The notes: generated from the sequence alone by a model not told the origin. 64,000 nucleotides of DNA from Helopsaltes ochotensis (GCA_013400155.1 VXBM01001221.1:145620-209619), one strand, 5' to 3'. Shown: positions 1 to 13,159, counted from the stretch's first letter. Made by a program: numbers and translations.

Positions 1-2947
1 AAGGAATGTGAATGTGACTTGAAACAACTTTGAAAACACCTGAGCAGCCTCCTACCTTAAAGCAAACAAACAGAAAAGGGCCCTGCAGAGAAAAAAAAAA
101 AAAAATTAGTGGTGAGAAAAAAAATTTAGCCCTGACATAAGATTTTCAAATGTGATCTATGATTTATCTTTATAATGTTTCAAACTGATCTTCTACGAAT
201 TAGTCATGTGATGAACACTATGCCATGCATAATTGTTATACAAACGTTTTAATAGTGGGTTTTGCTCTGAATTACAAATCATGCTGCAAGTGTGCCTGTG
301 ACAGCAATGTGTGAAGGTACTTACCTTGAGTATTTCACATCATTTTTGATGTGAATGGGTATGTGGATTTGGTATTCCAATTCTTAATATTTAGAGTAAG
401 GAGGATACGTGCTTCTTGCCTTTTAAATACTCATTTCAAAACATGCTATGGTGTGGTGGTGATGATGGACTTCGTGTAAATTTCTGTGTTTATTGAGTGA
501 CAGCCAACTGGGTTTTTGTCTGTATCTGCAAATATCTGTACAGAGCTAAATAGGATGCTGGATAGCATCAATGAATGGTTGAGGTTACTGGTATATCTTT
601 CTGTATTTTCAAATTCAAATATAAATAGCTAAAACCCGAACAATTCAAGAATACTAAGCAGGTCTTATTATAATGAACCTTTTGCTGTGTATGTGATTGC
701 ATTTCAGATTCAAAATAAATCAGTACCAAAATATTTCCATGAAACCATCCTTTTATGAAATTAACAAATTTGTCAGGACGTCTTTATTTCAGTCTTCTGA
801 ACATGTTAAACCTTTCATTGATCACAGTGTGTTTTCAAGAGGTTTCAAAGCTTCTTACAAAATATTTTCCCAGATCTGAAAGCCGATGGTTACATTGCAG
901 AGACATAAACAGTTAATTACTAAACTGATTTGAGTGCTCCAGAACATATCAGCATGCAGACCCAAGTGTTCCAACACAACTGATCAAACTAGTTCCCTGA
1001 TGTTGCTCTTTTTAGAGATTGAGGCCCCTGTGGGAGACAGTAGGGGGAACAGACTCTCCTTTGGGGAAGCAAGAAACAAAATGCTTTGTTTTGAAAAGAC
1101 TGCTTTATAAGCATATTTACTTTTGTCTTTCTTTCATCTGTCCCATAGATGACATTCATCCTCAAGTTTGCTTTATTTCGATTAATTTGTGCCTGTCCTG
1201 CCCCCTTCCCTCCCAGACTGTTCTGAATGTCAGGTCTATGGTATTTGTTTACCCACTTTGCTGGAGGGATCTCCCACAATTTCTATTCATAATACATAGA
1301 CTCAAAGTGTTTGATACTTTTTAATTTTTTCTTCCAAATGTATAAGAAGAAATAATATTTCAGTTGCAATGACATGCAATAGAGAATAGAACAGAATGAC
1401 AAATATAAAGGCTACAGTTGTCTCACTGTATGCAATTTCTCATTTTTTACCCATCAGTTGGAGTTTTGTTCTCCTGATGAAAACTGTGACTCGTATCAGT
1501 ATTTAGAAGGAAAGCAAATGCTTATTTTGCTTTCTTTGAACCTTACATAACCCATTAGATCAATAGTAGTGCTTGAGATGATTAAAAAAATTTATAGGTT
1601 AACAAATTCCTAAATTACTTTTCCTTAAGTGAGTTTTATACTGACATCTTTTTCAGTATTCACATGATTTTAAATATTTTGCAGAAGAGAATATTTTCAA
1701 AATCATTGACACCTGTGTAATAGGAAAACGTCATGATGTTTTTGTCTTTATCTGGATGCTACTACCACAGTATGGTAAAAGTTTGGTTATAAATGTTTCA
1801 TAAAAGGTTGCAAAATTTTGCTTAAGTATTTAAACAGTTATCACAGAATTAGAGAAGGGACTAACTTACATGTATCTGTGCAAAGGATCATTATAAATTT
1901 TTTCAAATATTCTTATAATGACCCACAGCTCAGGTAAATTGTCTTTAATATGTTCAGAGGATGTGCTAGTGCCCTATTAACTTTCCTAAACTATTCTGAT
2001 GTGGGTATGCAATGTGAAGTCTTACAGTAAAACAGAGCAGATAAACTCAGGGTGGAACACTGTGCAGTCCTCATGTAATGAAGCAGAGGCTTGGGGGTGG
2101 GCACACAGCCTGGTGCTGGCTGTAGGAGACAGCCACTGAAGTACATGAGAGCACCTCATTGGTGGGGAGCGGGGCTCTCCTAACCTGCCCTGCTGTAAAA
2201 CTGGTGAAACACTTATTTCCTGTGTGATGACTTGAGTCTTAAGTTATAACAAGGACGATTATTTGGAGCACAGTTTTCTCATTAGGCATAACATTGTTAA
2301 TACCAGCTTTCTTGAGAAATCCATCTGAAGGGAATTTCTGCACATACATTTCCTCATGAGAGTGTCTATCCAGAGGGATGCCATACCTTTTCCTCTGGAA
2401 TCTATGGCTTTTACTTATCCTTATGCTTTTAAAGTTCATGTGCAGTGCATGTGCTCGTTACAACTCTTTTCCTTATTTTTTAGCTATAATAAAATAGTCT
2501 GAAACAACAAAGAAAAATATTTCAAGTTTGGACATATTTCTTTTAAAAGCTTTATTTTTGTCGTATATTCTACTTCTGATTCCAACAACATATACCGGTT
2601 TTATTATAAAAATATTCAAAGTTTACTATAACCTTTGCCTCTATTGCTTATACTTCATTACCAACATTCTTTATTATTATTAATACTTACGTTAGTATTT
2701 GACAGCGTAAGTATTGTACCGAGTACTGTGTGGAATCATTTTGTGATGACAGCTGGCATTTTGATGAAGTTAAAACAATTGTCCCATTCACAGTCATAAA
2801 GCTTTGAAAAATGATTGCATATGCATATTGCGATTTGAGCATCTCTCCTTTTAGGAATACCAAACTGTTTTCAGAATATTTTTCTTAATATTGACGAACA
2901 GGGATATGTGTGTGTGCACATGTACTGAACTATATGTGTACCTAAAA
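1..2947. other. AT-rich noncoding DNA, no gene seen
   Basis: I see no gene, RNA or recognisable transposon here. Open frames are short (about 60-100 codons) on both strands and show no family resemblance. The stretch contains a 15-nt A run at 91-105 and one GC-richer patch at about 2060-2200. Otherwise it is ordinary AT-rich vertebrate DNA. Confidence 0.6.
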
Positions 2948-3390
2948 AATGGGCAAGGAAGCTGCTGAAGGGTCTGCAGCACAAGTTTTATGAGGAGCAG
3001 CTGAGACAGCAGAGGTTCTTTAGCCTGGAGAAAAGGAGTCTCAGGAGAGACCTTATCACTCTCTACAACTGCCTGAAAGGAGGGTGTAGCCAGACGGGCT
3101 GGTCTCTTCTCCTGGTCAACAAGTGACAGGACAGAGGAAACAGCCTCTAGGTGCATCAGGGGAGATTTGGATTGGATATTAGGGAAAGTTTCTTCACTGA
3201 GAGTATGGTCAGGCATTGAGATAGGCTGCCTAAGGAAGTGGTGGAGCGGTCATTGCTGGATGAGTTCAAAAGGCATGTGGATGTCTCACATTCCGACATG
3301 GTTTGGTAGTGGGCGTGGCAGAACTATGTTAGTGGTTGGACTTAATGACTTTGGACCTCTCTTCCAACTTTAACAATTCCACGATAAACT
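2948..3390 (+). mobile_element. CR1 LINE fragment, 3' end
   Basis: This is a 5'-truncated CR1 retrotransposon in sense orientation. It begins in the last part of the reverse-transcriptase ORF: the region around 3017-3060 encodes the typical 'tttagcctggagaaaagga' segment, followed by an 'agaccttatcactctctaca' segment. It continues through the CR1 3' UTR and ends with the family signature 'gttggacttaatgac' and 'ctcttccaacttta' near 3335-3373. Frameshifts and substitutions are frequent, so it is an old dead copy. The terminal octamer repeats usual at a CR1 3' end are worn down to 'aacaattccacgat'. Boundaries are good to about 20 bp. The CR1 subfamily cannot be named without an alignment. Confidence 0.93.
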
Positions 3391-5955
3391 ATAAATACAA
3401 AGTCAAATATGAGCAAATTGATGACAATTCTGCTGGAGTTATTAAACATTTTTTGAAAGGCTAGAAAAGAAACAGTTCAATTTTAGTGTGAATTGTTTTA
3501 AACAATAAAATATACTGATTTTTTTCCCAGTATGTTGCTGAGTGGAACAGCCATATTTTAATCTTGTTTTCCCATTGTCGTTCATTTCTGAGAGCTTATG
3601 TATTTGAACCTATATGTTAAAGACTCCTAATAAAAAAATACAGAAGAGAAACACAGAACAAAAAACAATTAAAGCTGATACCATAACGTCTTTTATTTTT
3701 CCTAATTTAACCATGGCTTTCCCTTCATGTGTTAGGAGAAGAAACTCTAATACCTCTGCATTTGTCTGCTGCTCTTCAAATCACATGTATTTACTTACAG
3801 CATCAGGATCTATGTTGGTTTCCAGGCTATTCATTTGCAAAGCACTTTGAGGTATCTAGAATGTGAAAATTGTTATGAAGCCAAGTACTGCTCTTCTTTG
3901 AAGTGACTCATAAAAATGCCTCCACTTAAAGCATTTTTTATGTGTACATCATTTTCGGTGTGTTTATACATACCCTTTAAATGAAGTAATTTTTATAAGA
4001 CATTTTAAAATGTAAACATCATTTGAGTTTGTATGGCACATTGCGTTGAAGGTATTGCAAGGAATGAATTCTGGTTCAAACTGGCAAACTGGTTCAAACT
4101 GGTTCAAATAGACAAATGCTAGTAAGAAGGTATGTTTTCTGAAGTGTTATGCTTTATAACTGCATTATGAAAAATATCATGTGATCTTTGCTTTTTCTTA
4201 GGTACTTGACTGTTCACTAAAAGAAGTGGAATATAATGTCTATTTTAAGAGATGACAGTTATTTTCAGCACTAGATTTCACTATTGGAAAAGTCTTTGAT
4301 GTGGACAAACATCTACAATCTGCTATGATACATTGGTTTCTCCCAGTGTATTCACTGCTACTGGCCTGCATTTAGGAGCTTTATGATACTCATAAGTGGT
4401 TGTGTCATAGTAGTGGAAATGAAGTTGGGGTATGTTTTCACATATGTGTTATTTTGTATTGTGATACTATCAGATTTCACAATGTAAATGTGACAATGTG
4501 CTTACTTCTTAAGGGAAAAATTAGGGTAAAAGGGTACAGATTCTGTCATCCCCCATGTCTCTTTTTAGAATGCTGCTTAAGAATCTGCCTAATATTAAGA
4601 GATAATTCCCTTATATGTCAGTATGGTTCTAAGAAGCTGTCTGCTAAAGAAAGTACCTTTTTTCCTCGAGACATAATACAAGACATTAATCACCTCTCAT
4701 CACTGAAAAAACTTATGTTGCTATTGAACAAAACAGGCCTAAGACATAATATTTTAATCTCCTTGTTTTTAAAAGATCCTCTTTCCTTATTTCATTGTTC
4801 TTTATTGGTTTATCTTGGCTGATTTGTTTTCTTCTATTCAGTGAAACCAGTTGTGAGGTACTCTAAAATTGCTACTTTGCTAAACTCCAGAAAGGAATTG
4901 TATTTCCCTGACAGATGAAGTGAACTTGTCATAGCTTGTTATACCTCCTTTTGGAAGTCTTTTAACAAATGCTTTGCTGCTTTTTCTTTTGCTCTATGTT
5001 TATTCTCTGCTTTGTCTCAGCACATACATTCCCAATATCTACTATGAAATTTAGTTATAAACTGAATTTTGAGATGTCCTGACCACTGCTTCAATGTAGG
5101 CACTCCTGTTGCACTTACTGTCTTTTAATTCCTGCTGTCAGTTACCAAATGACAGATTTTTCTTTTCCCAAACATCTGTCCTCTAGTAGCAAAGTCAGAG
5201 GTGGTAGACTGTGCAATGCCTTCACTCACAGAAGAAGTCTCTTTTTTCAGTTCTGTTCTGTACATTATGTCTTTCTTATAAACCATTAAAAACTTTGACA
5301 ACAGCATGAAAAATAATCGGAATTTTGTGGAATTAGAGATGAACCTTGAAAATTACCTGAGCCACAGGAAAACACTGCAAAATAACAAAATAGGTCTCAT
5401 GGATAATGTGTTAATGATCTGATGGATTGAACTGCATAATAAAAACTAATGATGGTAGATAGAGAAATAATACCAAGGTAGAAGAGGAGAAATAAAACCT
5501 ATCTAAAATTAAATAAAATCTTTTTGCTTTAACCTTCCTGTCATTGATGGAAATAGCCCTAGTTCTGGTCTTTGTCAGAGAAATAAAGCTTCATGATTCA
5601 CTGAAGAGACAGTTCAATGAATAAACATGACAGTCTTGATTCATCAAAATCTTTCATGTTGTATTCCAGCAGTAATTATTTATTCCTCTAGAAATTTGCT
5701 TTGAAGCTAGTTTTTTGGCTAGGTTGATCCTCTAACCTCTTTAGGAGCACAGAGCAGGAATAAATCTGGCTTAACCGTGGCTGGAGACTCCCTCAGTCAC
5801 AAAGCTTGTACTGTTCTGTGACTGGCAAACAGCAGCCTTTGGCCAGGCAGAGAGTGTGGCCTCCATGTTGCTGCCCTGCTTATTTACATACCTGCTGGTA
5901 GGGCTTCTTTTGGGAGCTGCTGGTAATATGATTTAGGGACGCCTTGAAACTGAAA
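3391..5955. other. Noncoding DNA between two CR1 copies
   Basis: No gene is supported. The longest open frame (140 codons, 4400-4822, +) starts with TTG, is rich in Leu/Cys/Ile as random AT-rich DNA often is, and matches no family I know. A decamer tandem repeat lies at 4071-4108. A GC-richer patch at about 5735-5935 immediately precedes the next CR1 but does not look like CR1. Confidence 0.55.
4071..4108. repeat. Short tandem repeat, decamer ctggttcaaa
   Basis: Four consecutive units are visible: ctggttcaaa (4071-4080), a shortened ctggcaaa (4081-4088), then ctggttcaaa twice (4089-4098, 4099-4108). This is a local minisatellite-like duplication, and its copy number may vary between individuals. 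Confidence 0.85.
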
Positions 5956-5956
5956 C

Positions 5957-6848
5957 TAGTGGTCTTTAATATCTTTATCAGTGACATAATCAGTGAAATC
6001 AAGTGCACCATTAGCAGGTTTGCAGATGGCCCCGAGCTGAAGGACAGGATGCCATCCATGCAAGCTCAAGAGGTGGACCCATGAGAACCTCATATGGTTC
6101 AACAAGTCCAAGTGCAAAATACTGCACCAGGGTCAAGGCAATCCTTAATGTGAGTACAGACTGAACTCATCGAAAGCAGCCCTGTGAGAAGGAAATGGAC
6201 TATTGGTAAGTGAAAAGCTCAACGGCAATGTGTGCTTGCAGCCCAGAAAGCCAAATGCTTCATGGGGTGCATCAAAAAGAAGTTTGGCCAGCATGTTAAG
6301 GGCAGTGATTGTCCCTCTCTCCTCTTATCTTATGAGACCCTATTTTGAGTACTATGTCCACCTCTGGAGCCCTCAGCACAGAAAAGATGTAGACCTGTTG
6401 AAATGGGTCCAGAGGAGGGTCACCAAGATGATCAGAGGGCTGGAGCATCTCTCCTACACAGACAGGCTGAGACTTGGGGTTGCTCAACCTAGAGAAGAGA
6501 AGGCTTCATGTAGACTTGTAGTGGCTTTTCAGTACTTAAAGGGGGCCTATTAAAAGTGGGACAGTGACTCTTTTTATGATATTGATAAGGAGAGGGAGAA
6601 TGTTTTTAAGCTAAAAGAAGAGAAATTTAAATTATATATTAGGAAGAAATTATTTACCTTTGAGAATAGTGCAACACTCACATGGGTTGTCCAGAGAGCC
6701 TGTGGGTGCCCCATCCTTCAAAGTGTTTGGGGCCAAGTTGGATGGGGCTTTGAGCATCAATCTGATCTAGTGGGTGACATCCCTGCCCATTGCAGGGGAT
6801 TTGGATCTAGATGATCTTTAGGATCCCTTCCAATCTTAACCACTCTAC
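5957..6848 (+). mobile_element. CR1 LINE fragment with end of reverse transcriptase
   Basis: This sense-oriented CR1 copy starts inside the reverse-transcriptase domain ('tttaatatctttatcagtga') and runs to the CR1 3' end ('ggatcccttccaatcttaac' near 6819-6838). The catalytic FADD box is seen at 6019-6027 as tttgcagat followed by ggc, so the second aspartate is lost. The 3' part carries the usual 'gggtgacatccctgcccatt' element near 6771-6790. Numerous indels break the ORF. It is about 890 bp long, against several kilobases for a full CR1, so the 5' part is missing, as is normal for this family. Confidence 0.93.
6203..6553 (+). pseudogene. CR1 ORF2 C-terminal remnant
   Basis: A 117-codon open stretch inside the CR1 copy still reads as the C-terminal part of the CR1 ORF2 protein, downstream of the reverse-transcriptase catalytic core. 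Recognisable pieces are RPYFEYYVHLWSPQ at about residues 47-60 and QRRVTKMIRGLEHLSY at about residues 69-84, followed by a degraded 'LREEK'-like segment. In an intact element this lies in the reverse transcriptase/endonuclease polyprotein used for target-primed reverse transcription. Here the upstream catalytic core is absent or broken, so no function is expected. The apparent start codon is incidental: the frame is simply the surviving tail of a longer ORF. Confidence 0.85.
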
Positions 6849-8089
6849 ATTGAGGAGATAGGAGACAGGAAAGAACTGCACCCACGTGCTGAGCTGTACT
6901 GGAAAAAAGGGAAATTTTATTTACATTTTTCATTTTATAGAATTCCAAAGGTGACCATGGATTGGAGAGTGAAGTTGCCACCTCTCCAACACACTGGTCA
7001 GACCAACAGTCCATCAACTCTCTCCTCCTCCATGAAAATATGAAAACAAACCATTTGTTTGAAAGCGTGAGAACTCTGTTACAGAAATGAAAACACATCA
7101 GAAGGCTGAAAATCAGGGCGACGCTACATTTCTATGAAATATTTGTCTTCATTCTCTTTCTTCTGATATCATAGTATCTCAGTAATAGGAGCAAAAACTA
7201 ATTCTATTTATAAATATCAGTATAAAAGAAAGAAAAAAAAAAAAAGCTAACAGAATTTTGCTAACTGGATTCCAAAAGCTCATCCATATAAGTCAGGAGA
7301 CAGGAATGAACTTTTCAGGACAATGCAACTATTATTTTTGTGGTGTGCAATTCAAAAGAAAATGAATTAGGTGTCAGTGTCATTTGTTTGGCTATGACAG
7401 AGAAAGAGATGATCAAAGAATAGGTTGCAGCTTTTTTTGTCCTGTATTCATAATGCTTGTCATAAACAGTTGTGTTTATTTCTATACCTTCTTCCCTAAT
7501 TTTTCAGTTGCACTTTTACACTGAGAGATATGCATTTTTATTTAATTACTAGATCAAATAGAAATCAAGAACTCATCAGTGGCCTGCATACAATCTTAAC
7601 AGTTTAAGGGTGAAATCTTCTACCTATAAAAGTTGATATGCTATTTATATCTTAGAGACAATCATAGATATCATCAGGAAAGTTCCAGAAATACAAGTGT
7701 AAGTCAGGCTTCAAAGTTAGAGGAGGGTCTGATACAGCAGCTTACTCAGGCATCTCACATTCTGCAAAGGCTGAGTGTGGTTCATGGGGACTTTGTTATT
7801 ATGCACAGGAAAAATGTTTCACTGGAATTTTTTTCCCACAGCTGTGGAGTGAACTGAATTGTTTAAACACTAATATGAATGTCTTTCTTGAAGCTGTGAC
7901 CGGAGAAAAAAAAATTGCATGCCCTTATACTTGGCTTTTGTCAGTAAAAGCAGTATTCCCCAGTGAATTTCAGTCCATCAGGGAAAAGTGTCAGAGGGTC
8001 TTGAGGAAGTATGCATGTAATGAGTATATAATTTGAGACTATCAAAAGAAGAGCATGTCCCAACAAAGAATATAGCAAAACAAGAGTGT

Positions 8090-8119
8090 ACAGTAATATA
8101 CAGTATATTACAGTATAGT
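8090..8119. repeat. Short tandem repeat, decamer acagtatatt
   Basis: Three diverged 10-bp units lie head to tail: acagtaatat (8090-8099), acagtatatt (8100-8109) and acagtatagt (8110-8119). The middle also forms an inverted repeat, gtaatata against tatattac. Confidence 0.75.
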
Positions 8120-8572
8120 AATTTATTCTGGTAAACCTTTGGAAATATAACCAAAATTACTCTATGTGGATAGCCTAGAATTCACTAAAAGTGCTACAAC
8201 ACACAGTCCCTTAAAGCATCTTACATATTCTCAGAACAGCTGTTTAACAGAATCATATAGTAAATGGTCACAGATATTTCTCAATTTTCATGGTAAAAGG
8301 GAAGAAAGTGGAAGCTAATCATCTGTCCTTCCTAGCAGGAAATAGAAGTGTTTTCAAGTAATTAATAATTTCTCATTATTTACCAAGTTCTTTGGCATAT
8401 ACTCATCCCACGTTATGCAGTTCTTGGAGAAGATCTCTTCTTCCCAACTGTGAAACCCATTCCTACCTTAGTCAGGCAAAAGTCGCTTGATAGTGTACAG
8501 TCATTTGATTAAAGGATTCATTTATTTTCTTCCCTTATTGCAAAGAGTTGCTATAAGATCATAGCTATAAAA

Positions 8573-8598
8573 ATATCTCTTTTTTGGTAAAGAGATAT
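8573..8598. repeat. 8-bp inverted repeat (hairpin)
   Basis: The sequence atatctct (8573-8580) and its exact complement agagatat (8591-8598) flank a 10-nt spacer. It is small and AT-rich, so it may be chance, and no RNA gene features accompany it. Confidence 0.5.
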
Positions 8599-9050
8599 AT
8601 AAACTTGTTATATGTAATATAAAGTTGTGATTTAAACTTGATTTCGGGAGTACTTAGGGGGAAAAAAATTCCTTCTTCATTTATAGTTCAGCAGTCACAG
8701 AGGATGTCCATACTTCCTTGTTACGTCCATAACTGAATAAAGCTGCCAGGGTGCCATAGGAAAAGGAGGGTCATGGGAGTCCGTGAAAGGTTTGTCTTAA
8801 TTGGTTTTGAAGCTCAGTCCTGTTATCGAAAGTGAACAGTGAAGAACTGGCATTAACACCTAGGCTTATGTCTATGCAAAATCCAAAGTTTCTAAAGTAA
8901 CAATTAATTGGCTCAATTCTGAATTCTGAAGCTCTTTTCTGAAGGACAATGTTAATTAGTCATGTAGTGCTGATTCAGAATGACTGGAAGTGCATTAATT
9001 TTCTACAGCCCCAAAGTCTGTACTCCTTGTACTATGAACGTATGTGAGGA

Positions 9051-9213
9051 ACAAAACAAACAAAAACAATCCCTCCCCCAACCCCCCAAAACACAACCCA
9101 AACAAAAACAACAACAAAAAAAACCCAACAACAACAAAACCCCAAAAACCCCAACCCAAAACAAACAAACAACAACAAAAAATCCCCAAAAAACCCCACC
9201 AAAAAAGAAAAAG
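9051..9213 (+). repeat. A/C-rich low-complexity block
   Basis: About 160 bp contain almost only A and C on the plus strand, in short motifs such as caaa, aacaac, aaccc and ccccaaaa. The minus strand therefore carries repeated GGG/GGGG runs separated by T, with G-quadruplex potential near 9140-9165 and 9182-9200. The open frames over it (Lys/Pro/Gln-rich on plus, Gly/Phe-rich on minus) are products of the composition, not genes. Similar A/C blocks recur at 25.1 and 46.7 kb. Confidence 0.9.
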
Positions 9214-12200
9214 TTACTGATTATTTTCTTAAGACAAAACTGAAGTTGAGACATATAAAGATACCTTTCTGTATATGTGCTAATAAGTGTTTTGATGGAG
9301 TATTTTGATATTATTCAAGTCTAAATCTTAGGTTTTCCCTTCATTGCTCCCTATCCTTTAAAAACATACTTAGAATCACGGTTGTACTTGGGCTGTATGC
9401 TCTGATAAAATATAAGACCTTGGAGTGTTAACAAATCTCTCAGCTTTTAAGTAGACTGTGACCTATTCATTTGCAGGGCTACTTCAATAAAGCCATAGCT
9501 CACTTAGGTTAATGATGGATCATGGTGTGATTCGATTTGCAGAGTGCAGACTTCCCCATTATCCCCTAATGTTTGTATGGGTCATGTTATCACATCCAAA
9601 TAATGATTCATGCCACCCCTTGTTCCTGAAGATATCACAGTGATTACAGGAAAGATCAGTGTGCTAGTACACAAAGCCTTTAGGGTTCTGTTGGATGCTG
9701 TTGAATTATTATTTTTGGCTAGAGCATGATAAAGCAGGGAAGTCTCAGGCTTCTCTCTGACACCTTCCTCTTGTGATTCAATTGGCCATCTGGCTGAGCA
9801 GACGGGCTGGACATTTGCAGAAATCAGATCTGTCTCTCCCTGTCTCTTTCTTCTTTCTTTTTCCTTCATTTTGGTGAGGAAAGTTAGCTGGCCCTGACCT
9901 ACTGTGACAGATTATTTACAAGTCAAGTGCCTTATGACTTCCCCCCCTCTACCCTCTCGCAGCTTGAGTTTCTAACATGAAGACGGAGCAATTTCCAACA
10001 GGAAGAAAACATCAATACTGTGTTCTCCTGTAGTTACCCACAGGAGAGACTCAGGCTGGTAGCCACACTGAGAAAGGAAGAAAAAGATATGTTTTCTAGT
10101 TGTGAATACACTGTGATTAGCAACATAATTTCTTCTCTCAGTGTTGCCACATTGTCATTTACACTGAAAAATTGTCGTCACTTAGGCATAGCAATTCAAA
10201 ACAGTCTAAGTGACAGGATGAGAAGACATTTTGGCTGTGATTGTAAATGTTTGTACGATGCTCTTAAGGTTTTGTTTTTGTTTTTTTTTATTTCTCATTT
10301 TTAGGGATGATCTGGGTTTTCTCACTCTACCGCTGTGTTTATGCTGAATGACCATCAGGCTGCTCACTGGTTCAGCTGCTGACAAACTCTAAATATTGAT
10401 AAATGCTTCCAATAAGACTGTCATAAACTTCACTAGCTCTAAACTCTCCTAGACATAAACCACTCCTAGTTAATATATAACAGCTTCTGTAACATGAAAA
10501 CATGAATGGGTAGAGGAATAGTTTCCTTATTATTTTTGGTTTTTTAATACGAAGATATAAGACCTATGGAAATTAAAAAGATTAACTTCTTTGTTTTCTA
10601 CTGCACATGCAACCTAGATACAGAAGAAATTGCCATAAGAAATTTCCATAAGAAATAGTACTGTTCTTCAAGTAAATTAATTTTCTTGTAGCTGAATTTA
10701 AAGATTGTCCAACAGCTTCTGTCACTAAGGAGTTATAATAGTTTCAATCAGTTAAAGAACATTTTTCTAAGGAAAGCCGCTGACAGTGAAAAAAAATCTA
10801 ACTTGAAAGTACCTGTTAACATTGTTTCTCCTACTTTCTCTGCTTCTGCACTTTAACAAACAGCCACATTCAACAGCTTTAAGTAGTGATGAAATGTTTA
10901 AAAATAAGGGTTTTTTAAACCCATTTGACTTTTTCCTCATCCACCCATAAAAACGTTTCCTAAAGAGTTTGATAGAGGGAGTTTGTTGTTTGTTGTTCAA
11001 ATCAGGCATTAGAAATAGAATTGTGATTGAAATAATATTGCTGTGTTGACTTGTTTGGGATGGAGTATGGTAAAAGGATGGGAACTTAAAATATTTCATA
11101 TATTTGGCTCTCATTATATAACATTTTAATTTTGCTTTAGAAGTATTATACAAGGACCTCCCCAAAAATAGTGCCAAGCATCTCAAAACTGTAAGCAGAT
11201 TTCAAACCTAAATTAGGTTTCCCAGCTGCTTAGTGGTATATACTCGCATTCAAATAGTGAAAAAATGACTTTTGAAATGTGTACTACATTAGAACTCTGA
11301 AAAGTTTTAGGTATTTTAATTTGCTGAGTGTTGCAGCAAATTTAGGACTTGAAAGTCTCGTGTGATAGCTGCCTGAAGCATTTATAGAAAGAGATTTTCT
11401 TCCTTTTCCATCCCCTTGCATCGACAGTGAAATGATTTTTCAGGATCAATATTGTATTCCTGCTTTTGGAAGCTTAAACTCATACAATTTTATTTCTGTC
11501 CAAGGTTTTCCTACTTAAGCATGTAGGGCTTATTGAAATTTGAAAGGATATTCAAACTCTCCATTTCCAAAGACCAACACCCAAGGTCATTCTCTCTCCT
11601 TTGCAGATCCTATTACTAGTGATAAATTTATCAAAAAATCCTGGTGTTTTAATCATATCTAAGAAACATACAGATTTAGTTTATAATCTGAATGCAATGA
11701 CCCATTCTTTAAGCTCAATAGACTAATAATAGGAACATGTGTGCTTTTTGCAAGCAAAGCAAAGATTTTTCACTCAAACCATAGCCATAGTTGTTACTAT
11801 TATCTACTAATTTTACAGCAGAGTGATTTTTTGTAATGAAACATAAAGACACTACAAGATGTCAAAGTTTCCATTAATGCTGAAAATTGTAGATTAAGCT
11901 GGCTGCCAGGTATGATGCTAAAGCATAGGATTTTCCATTTTGTTTTTATTTTTATCTTTACCTTCAATATGTAAATATAATGTGGCATATCTGTATCACT
12001 GTATCCTTATTTTCTTTACATTTGAAACAGCACAATTAAAACATGTCCTGAGACAAACTCCTGGTTCTATTGCTATTTTTCATATAGACCAGTGGAATCC
12101 ATCCCTGGAAAGAAGGAATTGTAAATATCACCACTATAAAAATATCTACATAGGCATTTCTGAACTTGTTTATTTCCCGCGTGAACATATGTACACCTTT

Positions 12201-13124
12201 AAACCATTATTCTTTTTATTGTCTTTGAGATGATAGAATTAGGTTCTTGCTTTCATATCTTGATATTTTAAATGGGAAACAATGATCCTTAGAGAATTTA
12301 GGGCCATAATATCCTTCTGTTGCATTCTAGCTCTCAAGTAGAAGCTAAGTGCTCAGATTTTTTTGATGGCTTAAGTTAAAACATTACATAGAGACTGAAC
12401 CCCAGCAAGAAGCAATGCAAAGCAAGAAATGATTTTTTTTTATGTCAAGTGCAAAGTGGAAAACTTTGCCTTGGAATCTGTCAAATATCTCTTGCCTGTG
12501 TCTTACCTAAATACCCACAGACATGTAGATTTACCTCTGTCATGGGAAGCTCATTAAATCCTACTCTTAGAACACCCGACAGGAAAAGAATCTTCCTCTC
12601 ACAGCTTCTCCTGGAATTTTCTTTATGTCATGAGCATTTTCCTCTGAAAAATACACTTTTCAAACTTTTGTGAACTTAGTTTAGAATTATAACATTAGGC
12701 TTTCTTGTTCAGTTAATCTAAAATTACATGGGAAATGTCATTTCTTCCTGAGATATAATTTAACAGTTCCAAGAAAAACTTGCTGTCATGGTATATTGGT
12801 AAAAGGAATGAATAAGAGAGAAAAAAAATGACCTTATTTTGGTAACAGTAATGCTTTTCTGACCAGTATCATTGTATAATTTCAGTTCAATTGACTCATT
12901 TATTTATAATATAATAAATTATATAAAATATGAGGCTAGTCAACACTAATGCTGTAGGTAATGTAAATTAATTTTTATGGTACAGCTTATTTTTGATACT
13001 AGACATCTAGTCCTGGTGCCCTGTACTTCCATATTGTAGGTGAGAATGTCTTATTTTGAAACTTTTCTTCCCCGTTAAAGTCGCACAGTTGCAACAATAG
13101 ATGTTGGCATAATGAGATTCTTAT

Positions 13125-13159
13125 TAAAAAAACCAAACAAACAAAAAAGCAACCAAAAA
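13125..13159 (+). repeat. Short A/C-rich low-complexity tract
   Basis: A run of aaaccaaacaaacaaaa-type sequence, the same composition as the larger blocks at 9.05, 25.1 and 46.7 kb. It has no coding meaning. Confidence 0.75.

Noticed and set aside
4400..4822. 140-codon open frame
   Set aside because: It starts with TTG, has composition expected of random AT-rich DNA, and shows no domain, splice context or repeat identity.
8980..9254. Lys/Pro/Gln-rich and Gly/Phe-rich open frames at 9 kb
   Set aside because: They are translations of the A/C-rich low-complexity block on either strand.
10767..11186. 139-codon minus-strand open frame
   Set aside because: No recognisable motif or exon context. 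A frame of this length is expected by chance in 64 kb.
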